Assembly (NCBI GenBank): GCA_947561395.2 | Contig: OX387187.1 | Location: 26,331,829-26,395,828, forward strand | Direction of reading: 5' to 3' | DNA length: 64,000 nt | Source: Buxus sempervirens | Lineage: Eukaryota; Streptophyta; Magnoliopsida; Buxales; Buxaceae | Shown: positions 34,730 to 46,740 of the stretch, piece after piece | Numbering within the stretch: position 1 is the first letter of the stretch | Layout of the letters: the number at the start of each line of letters is the position of its first letter | Translations under genes and position numbers: made by a program | The notes under the pieces: model-generated | Told to the model about the DNA's origin: nothing | What the model saw: only the letters and a program-made list of their open reading frames with translations | The model's database searches: none

Positions 34730-37614
34730 ACGATTTAGATTCCAAATACACCCAGAGGTGGGGTGAATAGGTGTAGCACAACAGAAATTAAAATTTTCTA
34801 CTTAACTAAAAACAAGTCCTTAATTAAATAGGCATGCACAAGTCCTCAAGTAATAAAGAGGCAAAAAATAACAACCATCCAATTGCAAGTAAAACTAAAG
34901 TAAGTAAACAATAAAGAAGACAAGCAATTGGTGACGAAGGGAAAACTCTATGAGAACTCTCACTAGAGAAAACCCTCCAAGCTATGCAAGAGCTGTAACG
35001 CCCCGAACCCGGGTCAGTGCAAACCGACACCTAACCCGAACCCGGTTCGCTACTGTAACAACCCGAATTTAGTTCAACAAATAAATCAGAGGTGTTACTG
35101 GCCCATATCAAATACATCATCAATAATATACCTGACCAAAGAAATAAAATCCATTCACTTTATTATACTATCAGAGTTGCTGAAACAAGTATGTGCGGAA
35201 GTGTAGTCTAAAATCCTCAAATAAACATTTAAGTTGATCATCAATCATTAATATCAAAGTCTGGTAAAATAAAATGGTTACAATCTCTCTCATCTCTCTA
35301 GTATATCAAATCCAAATGAAAAATAGTCTATCAAATATGAAGTCTAATTCAATCATCCACCTCAAACAAGATTCGGATAAAAGTAATCCTCCGGTGTATA
35401 CTCAGCTACCTCTCCCTGGAAATCACTAAGATCCCCCTCTCGCGTATCAGCTGAAAAATGAAATGAAAGTAGGGTGAAATACGAATATCCCAATAGGTAA
35501 CACATGCATTATTAAACAGTTTATATAAGTAAAATAACAGTTCATGCACGATTAAGCAATATCGACTAAGCAGGCTCGTATAATCATTCGTATCATTCAT
35601 GAATACAAAACAGTATGATAAACAGTTCTAGAGATGAATTTCAGCAAGTTCTATTATAAGAATCCAATATCAAAATCCATAACATAATTCATACTTTGCT
35701 AGGATGCACTAAACAGTCACATCCGATTAATATCTCAATCACATGCCTTCAGCATGTATACAATAATAATAACAAGTGTTGTGATTTCAGTGTCATTTGT
35801 AGGACTCACAAAGATTGATAAACCTTTTGAGATGATTCTCAACCAATTGTTATACCACCGTGCGGCTTAGAAGCAATGCTACTAATGATACTCAAGTCCC
35901 ATGTAGCACAGCTTAGACAAGAGCCGTAGTCACCTATTTATTGCACATGTACCCATCAGAGTTGGCATGTACCACCAGCATGCAGCACCAGAATCAATAC
36001 ATAGAGATGGTCACTTATCCACATGTATAGGGAATCACCAGCGGCTCACCAGGGTGTTCCTCCAGACATAGGACCTTCCTAGACAAACTAACTTGCAAAG
36101 AAAGCGCGTCGCATATAGGAGTAACTCAACCCAAATGACATATCCCTCAGCTATCTAGCAACAACTATGGATCCATAACCAGCTATGCCCACTAGACTCC
36201 AAAATTCCCTAAAATATAATATTTCTATAAGAGTTAGTGCCTAGCGGCATATAAAGGTTAAATCTGTCAATTACTTCAATATTCGGTCATCTGAGTTCTG
36301 AATGCTCTTTATAAAGTTTTCTGGTTTATAGTGTCATTTAAAAGATGTTATAGTAATTAAATACAAGTTAGGTTTTTCAAAAACTAGGTTTCTCCATTTC
36401 TTTCAAAGTTTGGCAACTAATGTCCTAAATATCTTCCTAATTTATTTTTCTGTAAAACAGGGAATTAGATAATTTATTTTAGTCTTAAAACATCTTATTT
36501 AATCATTAAAATTGTATAAAAATAGTTTGGAATTGAATCAGGGTGTGAAATTACGAAAATCTGCAAAATACGAACAGAGCGCCTAGGATCGCCCCGGCGG
36601 TCTGTGGTTGGCGGTAGTTCAAAATCGAACGCTGATGATATGTCTTCTAGCTGTCTACAGTTTATAACTAGCGCCGATGATCGCCGACAATCGCCGAGCA
36701 AAGTCGAGGTCGGCAGTCGTTCGAAAACGAACAGAATCAGTTCCAAAACGTGATTTTTCTCGTCTAAACTCATTCTAACATATTTATAACATGATTATCT
36801 AACTATATATATCATTACATATCATAAAAACATGTTTTTGAGATTAAACGAATGTAAATCCAAACACGAAGGTAAAACGGTGTCACCTACCTCTTGAACG
36901 TGCGTTCCTCTTCCTCTCTTCTCTAAACAATGATTCTCTATCACCCAGCAATACCCTGGATGATGAAGAACACCAAAACCCAGTCCTTTCTTCCTCCTTC
37001 TCCTTCTTCCTGAGTTGCTCGATCGTGTTTGTCGCTTGCGGCTGAAGTAGACGAGCGAGAATATGAACGTGTATGTGTTTAGGTTATTAAACTAATATTT
37101 ATACTCTCCGATCCCATGTATCTCACATACACAAAACTCCATACACATGTCCAATAAGAATACTTACCTCGATATCTCATGATCGGACGGTCAGATCTGC
37201 ATCTAATTTTGGATCTCCACTAATTAAATCATCCCCTACAATAATAAAATATTTCCATCAATTATAACTCTCAATAATATTATTTATTAATTTAATTTAT
37301 TATTTAAGGAAAATTCAGGGTTTTACAAGATCCACTATGAGAAAAAGGCTTACAATGTGGTTCAGAAGACTCAACAAACCTTGCTAGACTTTGAAACTTA
37401 CTAACTTGTTAAGCTCTTGAAGAACTCTTCAGATCTGCAACCTGCAACACTCCAGAACTCCGAAGATCTCCTCACACGATCACACCAAACAACCACTTCT
37501 GTGTTAGGATCAAGTGCTTACCACTAGACCAATAACTTAAATTATTGGTTAGAGTGCAATTTTATTTCCTTATACCATAGCAGGATACTGGACCTTAGCC
37601 CAACATCCCCAACA
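34730..37614 (-). repeat. Copia-type LTR 'F' (minus), interrupted by solo LTR E2
   Basis: On the minus strand it starts TGTTGGGGATGTTGGGC just after a polypurine tract and ends near CCTATTCACCCCACCTCTGGG, a phrase I associate with Copia LTR 3' ends before TTGGTATCAGAGC. Without E2 it is about 550 bases. The outer end is not resolved. Confidence 0.6.
34994..37327 (-). mobile_element. Solo LTR E2 (family E, minus orientation)
   Basis: Plus-strand ends TGTAACGCCCCGAACCCGG and CAGGGTTTTACA; flanking 5-base duplication AGAGC / AGATC with one mismatch. Orientation follows a minus-strand TATAAATA near 37100 and the match of its ends to E1. It has no GGTACC array. A GCCGATGATCGCCGAC-type repeat patch lies at 36585-36745. 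No coding sequence. Confidence 0.82.
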
Positions 37615-37929
37615 ATCCCCCCTCCAGCACCTACAACCACAAGCCAACACCTGCCAATCGAAGGCAAATCCTAGGCCACCGCTTGCCAACAGTAGCATGC
37701 CTTCTTAGGACCTCCCTTGCAGGACTCAAACCCATAACCTTTCTAGGGTCCCTCCTTGCACCCGTGAACCGAAGGTGGACAGGCAACACCTACCACAACC
37801 ATAGTATGCAATAATAGGGATTGAACCCCCATCTTAACATCTGTGCACCGTAGGCTGGGCACACACCTACACACACTGCACAACATGTTCCTGGGGAGAC
37901 TTGAACTTGAGACCTGGGCTCTGATACCA
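37615..37929 (-). mobile_element. Short non-coding internal region with PBS and PPT (element F)
   Basis: Minus strand: TGGTATCAGAGC (37918-37929), the initiator-tRNA-Met-type primer-binding site, begins the segment. GGAGGGGGGAT ends it at the LTR start. Between them are about 300 non-coding bases with repeated B-box-like words (AAGTTCAAGTCTCC, GGTTCAATCCC, GGTTTGAGTCC). It looks like the interior of a TRIM-like element or a 3' tail fused to Copia D. Confidence 0.5.
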
Positions 37930-38034
37930 CTTGGAGACTGATGATACCCAAGTAGTCATCTTCTAGTAACCTTCAGCTAATCATCTTGAAGCCTTGACAT
38001 CAATAAGATCTTGTGCGGCAGCAATCCTTTTTCT

Positions 38035-38088
38035 TCAAGCAAGAAAACCAGCTAAGGTGCAGCACTGCCTTAGCTTCTTTTTTGTCAC
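38035..38088 (-). pseudogene. Copia D: C-terminal end of RNase H
   Basis: Continues the LTKVV motif of 47083 onward once A1 and one target duplication are removed, ending in CCTLAGFLA and a stop, the usual Copia pol terminus. This fixes A1 as an insertion into D. Confidence 0.75.
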
Positions 38089-38693
38089 TATAGACACCCC
38101 AAAATTGCAAGATTTTTTACAAATCTTGAAGGAAAGAAATATCTTACTGGAATTTTTAATTCTTAGCATTGGGTTTGAGATCCTTAACTTATTTGAATCC
38201 AAAACCATAAAGGAAAAGGCCCGAATTCAATCTTTTATGCGAAGTCAAACTTTTCCTGTTGACTTTTGACCCAAAAAATGAAATATTTTTTAAGACAACA
38301 TTTCAAGATAATTTTTCTCGGTAATTAGATTTTTAGCAATGTTATTGCATAAATGAATTTTTTGAGCCTTTAATTTTTGACAACTACCTTAGCATTAACA
38401 TGTTCACTTTTTTTACCAGACCTGAACAACCGAAATTTAGCCTTGAACTGGAAAGTTGACTTTTTATTCATTTGGAATTTGGATTTGGAACTATTTTTAA
38501 TGGATTCAAATGGGGGGTGGTATTTGCTTATTTACATGTAATATCTAAAGTAAATGGAGATTAAAAATATGAGGGCATTTACTTAAATGATATTACATGT
38601 AAATAAGTATTGTCTGTGTAGATAAGGGTCAAGGCTATGCAGAAGCTGTGCAAGTATATATATATATATTTTTTGCCCTGAACTAAAAACTTA

Positions 38694-38900
38694 GGTCAGT
38701 CAAACTAAATTTCATTTGTAACCAAAATTCAATTTCAGTCATGAAGTGTTATATGTATGACCGGAATGGAATTTCGGTCATGAAGAGTTTAATGTATGAC
38801 CAAAATTGAATTGCGGTCATGAAGAGTTTTATGTATGACCGAAATTAAATTTTGGTCATGAAGTGTTATATGCATGACTGAAATTATATTTCAGTTATAA
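38694..38900. repeat. Palindromic motif cassette of A1 (ATGACCGAAAT type)
   Basis: Four to five inverted repeats of ATGACCGRAAT ... ATTTCGGTCAT form, spaced about 48 bases apart by TGAAGAGTTTTATGT-like linkers. Confidence 0.85.
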
Positions 38901-39136
38901 AGGGTTTTGTGTGTAGCTGAACTGAGTTTTCGTTTATATGTGAATTTGTTCAATTTGAAAATTCCCGCAAGCTTTCACTTATTTACCATGTAACTTCTCT
39001 CTAGAAGCCTTGAATTCCCCAAATTAACTTCCGAAATTGGTCAAATTTCCTCCAATTCATGCCTTAGGCTTGAATTAGAAGGATCAAGATACATTTTTGT
39101 GTTTACCCTTGAGACTTTCTTGCCCCTCTTCTTGCC

Positions 39137-39144
39137 TATAAATA
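39137..39144 (+). promoter_or_regulatory. TATA box of A1
   Basis: TATAAATA in CTTGCCTATAAATAGAGGG. Confidence 0.6.
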
Positions 39145-41561
39145 GAGGGTCTCTCCTCTAGCAAAAGGCTGGAGAATTTGTCTCTAAGAGCTCTTGAAGA
39201 AGAAGGGAAACTCTGCCCAATTCTCTCTCAAGCCTCCAAGACACTCAAGGTATTCTCTAAACCTTTTTCTTTACTTTTATTTCAATTCAAGCACTCTCTC
39301 ATCATCTAACTTTCTATATTGTAAGGCTTGGGTGTATTTGAAACCCCAAACCATGGTTTAAAGTACCTTAAGTCACCTCTTTAGCCGTAAAACGTGAAGA
39401 AAGAGCTAGGGGAAACAAGCTATGGGATGAATCCTTAGGCATAGAACCTCACTTGCTTAATTTTGATGTGATATGACATGTTGTATATTTTGTGAGGTTT
39501 TTAATCCTCAAATTGAGTGGAATTTCATGGATCTAAACTACTTCATAGCTTTAGATCTGAAATTCCTCTATAGAATTGAGTTTTCACACAAATTTGCAAA
39601 GCACACACTCATTTGTGCTATTTTTTACTTTTAGGCATGATTTCCTAGATCTAACATGCTCAATATGGTAGATCTGAGAATTTGGCCCAAAAATAAGATC
39701 TCAGGACCTTCATGTTTAGTTAGCCTTGATCACTTGGAGAAGGCTTCATGGTCGGATCTCCTTAGATCTAGGCAATTCCTTATGGAATTTGGACATATAT
39801 GGTCCAAACTATCCAAATAATGAGAGATTTGGATTTAATCTTTGTCTTAAAAGTTTTTTACACATCTCTCAACTCATTTGAGTTTATTTGGATTTGATTT
39901 CAGGAGTCAAATGCTCATATCTGAAGTTTTGTTTTGCATTTTACTCAATTTTTACAATTCTGGATGGAACCTGTGCCCAATTTTTTTTCATTCATAATTT
40001 CATCATATGGATGAATTTTTGAATGATTCTAGAGATATATCAAAGGTCAGAAAATATAGTTTAATCCTGAAAAATTTGAACAATTTATATATAGCCGATT
40101 TCTCAAACTAGTTGATTGAAGTTGATGAGTCAGATCAGCACAGTTTGTTGTACTTGTTACTTTGATTGAGCACCAAAGGCTCATTTCAACTCCGATTTGA
40201 GTGATTTCAATTTCTGAGTCTTCCTTTATAAGTCTATTTTCAAATTCAATTGGTTTCATCATTTTTCAATTAGATTCGAGCTGTGTGTGCTTGATTGACT
40301 TTGTGCTGCTTAGTACCAAATTACAAAATCAATCTATGATCATTTGAGTATGTTTGGGGGAGCACACAAGCCACAAATAGATGAAGTTTTGAGTGAGGCT
40401 TATGCCATTCGAAAGATAGCATCTCATATTTCATTTACAACAATTTTCAAGAATTTATATAGAGCCAATCTCCACGAATATGCTCTTAAATTTGGCTACT
40501 CATCACTTTTACTGTGTTATATTAGTAACTTTGAGCAAGCATAACTCTCTTGTTTTAAATTGGATTTGAATGAAATTTTTGTTGCATCTTACACTTCATA
40601 TTACCTTTCAAATAGCTTTTGTTTCACTCAATTTTAGTTTGAATTGAATGATTTATGGTTGATTGAAGTTATCTAGCTCAAATAGCTCAAGTTTTTTCAA
40701 TTTTTCTCTAGATTTGATTTGATTTCCTTTTTCATCATTTTAGTTTTGATTTTATCTTAATCATGAAGTCTTGAAGGTGATACATCCATAAAGAGAGTCC
40801 AGAATTCATTGGATTACTCATATGGAGAAATCACACATATATTTATTTACTTTTGTCCATATTTGAATGCTTTTTGTTTGCAAGCAGGTGTATAACATGT
40901 GTGCGCACCGCATTTCGGTCGCACGACAAGGTGCATGCAAAATGATGCGTGCCTCAGGATTTGTTTGGAGTCGCCACTGCCTGATGGGGTACTGTAGACA
41001 CCCCAAAATTGCACGGTTTTTGATAAATCTTGAAGGAGAGATATTTTATTGGAATTTTCAATTCTTTGCATTGGGTTTGAGGTACTTAACCCATTTGAAT
41101 CCAAAACGGAAAAGGAAAAGGCCCGAATTCAATCTTTTGTGCAAAGTCAAACTTTTTCCGGGTGAATTTTGTTGACTTTTGACCCCAGAAAATGAAATAT
41201 TTTTTAAAGCCAGATTTCAAGATAATTTTTCCCGGTAATCAGGTTTTTAGCCATGTTATTGCATAAAAGAATTTTTTGAGATTTTAAATCTTGGCGAATA
41301 CCTTGGTTTTAACATATTGAACCTTTTTTCCAGACCTGAAAAATCAGAATTTTGCCTAGAACTGGAAAGTTGACTTTTTATTCACTTGGAATTTGGGTCT
41401 GGAACTATTTTTAATGGATTCAAATGGGGGGGTATTTGCTTATTTACATGTAATATCTTAAGTAAATGGAGATTAAAAAATACGATGACATTTACTTAAA
41501 CGATATTACATGTAAATAAGTGTTGCCTGTGTTAAAATTTGAAAAAAAAGGCTTTTTTCAT

Positions 41562-41704
41562 TGTATCCGGCAACTCAGGCCGGATACAAGTACCTTTCTT
41601 TGTATCCGGTGGAACAAACCGGATACAAGCAGTGCTTAGTGTATCCGGTATTGTATACCGGATACCTTAAGGACCTTGTGTATCCGGCCTGATATACCGG
41701 ATAC
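41562..41704. repeat. Palindromic motif cassette of A2 (TGTATCCGG type)
   Basis: Four inverted repeats, starting at 41562, 41601, 41641 and 41680, each TGTATCCGG ... CCGGATACA or a near match. The third is GTATCCGGTAT-TGT-ATACCGGATAC, perfect. The array ends about 155 bases upstream of the TATA box. Confidence 0.9.
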
Positions 41705-41859
41705 GCAAGTTTTGCTCAAAATTAGGGTTTTTCGAGAGAAATCACTTGTTACCATCATGTCCCTCATTAAATGAGGGGAAATCTCGGAAATAACCTTAGG
41801 GTTAAGTTTGGGGGGTTCTAGACATTAAGTTGTGTCTACCAATGACCTTAGCCTTTGCC

Positions 41860-41867
41860 TATAAATA
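41860..41867 (+). promoter_or_regulatory. TATA box of A2
   Basis: TATAAATA in TTGCCTATAAATAGGAGCG. Confidence 0.6.
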
Positions 41868-44044
41868 GGAGCGTCCTCCTTAAGCAAATGCACTCAACTC
41901 TTGTTTTGAATTCTCGCAAAGAAGAACTCCAAGAGAAGAAGAAAACCGCTGCGGAATCGCCTCCAGAACTCAGGTAAGCCTCAACTTTTCTTTTTATTTT
42001 CTGTCTTTATATTCCTAGATCTAGATCTCTTCTTCTACTTTTCTGTAGTGTAAAGCCTTGTCTGTATGTGTGGAAATCCTTCCCCGGCTCAAAGTATCTC
42101 AAGACTCCCCTAGCCGTAAAACGTGAAGGCGGATCTAGGAGAAACGAGACTGGGGATTGACCCTAGTGCTAGAACCCATGTAGCATAAGGCCTTTTTGAT
42201 TGATTGTAAACCGTTCCATATTCAAAGTACCCTTGATTATCTTGAAGAACCGTGTTTAACGGGGAGAGAGAACAGAGGGAAACGATAATGGAACGGAACC
42301 CTAGGCTATCTTAGAACCCTATTTGGATGAATATGTATGCATGCTATTGATCTTGTTTGGTTTTTTTACACTTGCACAAACATATCACTATTTTGGCGGG
42401 ATAGGCTCATATTTGGGGGTTTATTGCATTTATTGTGATAAATCTCAAATAAATGGCCTCAATCAATTCTGGAATGTCTTTTGGATGATTTTAAAGTATT
42501 TGTGTTCATCTTGCACGAATCACACATTTTTATCAATTTTCGGATTTGGTTTTTCTTCAAGAATGGCTTAGCTTGACAGCACCTGTACCCTTACTTCGGA
42601 CGCCCATAACTTCATCATCCGGATGAATTTTGGGACGATTCCCAAACCATGAGAAAGGTGAGGCTGTCTAGTTTATGTCCACCAAATTTCACAAATTTCT
42701 ATCAAACGGATGTTGGACACCTCTCTGTCGAAGTTAAGTGGACAGTTCAGGTTCAAATATAGAACTTGTCACTTCGACGGACCGCCATGTGTTCGATTTA
42801 AGTCCGATTCGAGTGATTTTTATTTTTGAGTATTCCTTTATGAGTCTATTTTCAAATCCAGTTGGTTTCATAATTTTTGGATTCCATTTGAATTATTGGT
42901 AGCCGATTTACTCAGAACTGTTCATTTGTACTTTTCTGGGTAAATCTGTGATCTTCGGGGCCTGTTCGGGAGACCACCCAAGGCACATCCGAAGGGATTT
43001 TTGTATGAGGCTAGTTTCTTTTGAAATATGGCCATACAAACTTCAATCACACCAATTTTCGTGGACTTTTATGTAGTGGATTGTTCTAGACAATTTTCCA
43101 AAGTTGCCCACTTACCACTTTTAAAAATCCCCAGCAGCAACTTCAAAGGAGCATAACTCCCAGGATTTTTATCGGAATGAAGTGAAATTTTGCATGAGAC
43201 CCTTATTTACTGTAATCTTTCAAATGGATTTGGTTTGGTTCAATTTAATATTGGATTTGAATGATTTTAAGGCAAATGGCATACTTTTTACCAAACTTCC
43301 CGGATTTGATTCAACTTGGTTTTGAGCAACTTGTGCTTTGATTTCCATCTTTTTGTGGTAGTCCAGAAGTGATATTGACATAAGAGAAGATCTAAAATCC
43401 ATTTGGATCTTCATGTGAATATATCATACACTTGTTCCTTTTTCATGATTTTTAGCAAGCTTCTTATTTTCTTTTTAGCATGAACAAACACTTGGCAACC
43501 ACCTTGTGTGGGTGAATGGGGGTGCCTAACACCTTCCCCCCGTTCATAATCTAATCCCCTTACCCATCTCTGGATTTGATTTTCAAGTAGGATTATTTTT
43601 ATCCTAGAATGTTTCTTTTATCACTTTTTGCTTATTTTTTATCCTTTGGTGTCCATTCTCACCCCAAAATCATGAATGATGGCGACTCTCCCATTTTTGC
43701 GTTGAGCCCGTGTGTTGACGGAGGGATGATCATTCAGGTGATTTTTTCCATGTCTCACAGGTACAGGCAGACACCTGGGTGCCTATGTTTGTCTATTGAG
43801 GCTTGGTCTGCGGTTTGAGATTCTAAGCAAGTTCTCGGTTGCGGTCTGGGGAAGTTCGTAGACACCCCAATCCATCCCGTCGAATGACGGGTCCCATAGT
43901 TTTCCTGGTTTGAATCAACTTTTGGTTTCTCACTCACCTGATTCCTAATCCAGCATTCAATTCGGTTAAGTCTAGCAGGACCGCCAAAGCGGTGTGGGTC
44001 CCTTTACTTGATTTTATCTTTTTAGTTAAAGATGAGATGAGTCT

Positions 44045-44660
44045 GATTGGGCGGGCCCCATTGGAAGGCCCGCGGATTCCTTGGTGGGCTTGGTTGAGCC
44101 CACGTGTCCCCTGGTGGGCCTCGGTCTAGCCTGAGAGGCCCTTTGGGCTTGGTTCAAATGAATTGATTTCATTTAACGGTTCAAATTGAAAGGTTTAAGT
44201 GATTTCTATGCACAAGTGGGCCGGGATTGCTTTGTGGGCCCTTGAGTGAGCCACACAGTTGGTTGCCAAATGATTTAAGTTTATCTTGCTTAATTCGTGC
44301 CAAAACGAGCCAGGCCTTGGGCTTAGGGCCCTTTACCTGGGCTTGGGCTTGAAAGCCCAAGACTTCCTGAGTTAGGGCCTGGGTGCCCTAATCTTTGTTT
44401 TGCTTAATGGGCTTAGTGGGCCCGAAAGGCCTTGCCCTTGGTCTCAGCCAAACCATAACATAATTTAAGCATGCATGCCCCGAATTGGGCTTTGGTGGGT
44501 CTCAATGGGTTTGGCCCACTCAATCAATTTAATTACCTTTATTTTAACAAAAGTGGGTTTGTCGGGTTTAGCGGGCCCCGTTGGAAGGCCCACTGGAAAT
44601 CAAATTGGACCGGGTAGGTCCAAGGCCCATCTTGGGTCTCCGGTTGACCCGGAAACCCTT
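44045..44660. repeat. TGGGCC/GGCCCA-rich region of C2
   Basis: At least fifteen TGGGC(C/T) or reverse-complement words in about 600 bases; a similar region lies in C1 at 50510-51160. Confidence 0.75.
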
Positions 44661-46224
44661 CTGGTTCGTCCGGATTGATTAACAAGGCACAAAAATAGCA
44701 AAAGATCACAAAACAGCATCAATGGGCATTTTTGCAGTGTGGCCAGCCTGAGATGCCAGTTACACATAAGGACCAGTGTATCCGACATCTTTGGCCGGTT
44801 ACGAACAAGGCCATGTTGATCCAACCTGAGTTGTTTGATCAACCAAAAAACTTGGTTTTTCAGATTTTTGCATTAGGCTTGGGTTCCTGGGTCTTCTAGG
44901 GTGTTCCAATGATTGTGTGGGCCCCTGTGTGGGCCCACAGTGGTTCAAATGGAACTTATAAGGCTTCTTTTTGGGAGGTTTAAAATCAAGATCAAAGGAG
45001 AAAGTTTAGGTCTTGCTTTCTCTGATTTTTGGACCGGATTTATCAAGGTAACAGGGACCTAAGTGTCCCTGTTTTGGTTTTCATCAGTCAAAGGAAACAA
45101 ATAGCTTACATATATACACAACAATCACCTAAAGAAAGATTCCATGAATAAACCTCATACCAAAATAAGTGTATGTGTGTGTTTGCCATACTTAAGAATT
45201 GAAGAAACAGATCTATGTATATGCATGCAAAAGTAAAATAAATAACAAGGTACCCTAAAACATCTAAGTGTGTTTGTAGTAGGCACAAACATGAGTATAT
45301 ACATGGAGCATATGAGAAACTAAGTGGAGTGATTTTAAGTGGTCAAAAATCAGCAACTAGACTTAAAAAAAACCATAATAAAACATGCACCAAACAGTAG
45401 ATCAAGAGGATGCTCACATAGTCTTAAATAACAATATGCATGCTTTAAATGATGATAAATAGTGGAGGACTACTGTGGATGTCGAAAATCTACTACATAC
45501 ACATGTGAGAAAATAAACCTATATCATGCATATTCCATATCATAACCATATATTCATTCACCTAGCCTAGAGAAGAAGATATCTAAAGAAAGGATGAAGA
45601 AGGGGGGGTTACATGTGGGTTACATGAGGTAGAGATGAAGGGGAACACACTCCCCTAATAAGTGAAGAAGAAAAACAGCAGTAGTATTAGGAGAAAACAA
45701 CGACTCAAAACACTTAGAATCAAACTAACATAAAACTCATCCTCTCTTTAGTTCAACCGGTTGCTTCTTCTTACCTAAGGGGAGTAGGGATCTTTAAAGA
45801 GACATAAAAAGAGAGTATAAAAACAAGAAAAACACACACATACCATGTACTAGAAATATCAACACATGTATGAAATTTCGGGTGCTTCAAATTAACTCAT
45901 ATTCACATATGTTCAACAACATGTAGTAAGGAACATTACCTTGGGGTCAAAATGACCTTTGAGTGGTATGCTTGCACTTCCTTGAGGCTTGGACGGCTGC
46001 TGGAGCAGCACCTTCAAAACACTACCAGCAACTCTCCTTTGGTCGGTTGGGTGAAGAATGAAGGAGAAGAGAGAATTGGGTTTAGAGAGAGATGGAGAAG
46101 AAGGGTCTTGGGGGAGAGCAAGAGAGCTTGGGGGAGATGGGGGATCAAGACAACATGAGCCAACCAAAATGTGCTCAACCCCTAATGCATCCCACCCCCT
46201 CCCCTTTTATAGGAGAGGTTACTT

Positions 46225-46400
46225 AAGGGTTAAGAAAGACCAATTTTTAAATATTTTATCAAAAGTGACTTTTTTATTGTTATTTCTTACTTGTGACTTA
46301 TTACTTTTGCTTAATGGTTAAGAAAGACTCTTTTGTTAATATTTTTTACTTAGGGGTTAAGAAAGACTCTTTTTGTTAATATTTTTGTTTACTTAAGGGT
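46225..46400. repeat. Tandem GGTTAAGAAAGAC repeat in the U3 of C2
   Basis: Three to four copies of CTTAAGGGTTAAGAAAGAC-TCTTTTTGTTAATATTTTT, upstream (minus sense) of the minus-strand TATAAAAGG near 46205. It sits where C1 has its palindrome cassette. Confidence 0.75.
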
Positions 46401-46412
46401 TAAGCAAGGGGA

Positions 46413-46441
46413 ACGTCCACGTGGCGTAGTTTGCCACGTGG
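46413..46441. promoter_or_regulatory. Paired G-box palindrome in C2
   Basis: GTCCACGTGGC, seven spacer bases, GCCACGTGGAC: a perfect inverted repeat holding two CACGTG G-boxes. G-boxes are bHLH/bZIP sites; use here is inferred. Confidence 0.7.
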
Positions 46442-46469
46442 ACAGTTTATTTTTTACTAAGGATTGCCC

Positions 46470-46740
46470 ATAACTCTCTCATTTGAGCTCCGATTCTGGC
46501 AAACTCAGTTGCGTTGGAACCGGGTCGACATCCTCTATACACTGAGCTAAAGTTTAGCAGCAAATTCAGGGTTTAGCAGAAAGTCAACTTTCGGCTCCCC
46601 CTCAAGTTTGACCACCCGCAGAACCTTCATCCGGACTCCGATTCCAGCAAACTCAGTTGCGTTGGAACCGTGTCGGGATTCTCTATCTACTGAGATAAAT
46701 CAAGGTGGCCAACTATCACCTGATCAAAAAGTCAACTTTT
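46470..46740. repeat. Two-copy tandem repeat near the start of C2
   Basis: Block with CTCCGATTC, CAAACTCAGTTGCGTTGGAA, GTGTCGGGATTCTCTAT and AAGTCAACTTT, period about 140 bases; C1 has three copies (53230-53650). Confidence 0.75.

Larger units (their letters stand above)
40993..43759 (+). mobile_element. Solo LTR A2 (family A), nested in C2
   Basis: Ends TGTAGACACCCCAAAATTGC and CCATGTCTCACA; perfect duplication GGTAC (40988-40992 and 43760-43764). The uninterrupted C1 reads CTGATGGGGTGCAGGCGGAC where C2 is split, giving a related empty site. It carries a hairpin (41438-41520), palindrome cassette, TATA (41860) and double leader box (42085-42305). Confidence 0.93.

Noticed and set aside
34994..37327. 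E2 as a DNA transposon because of its inverted TGTAA/TTACA ends
   Set aside because: The short inverted ends are the normal TG...CA of LTRs. The 5-base duplication, 2.3 kb length, internal TATA and similarity of ends to E1 fit a solo LTR.
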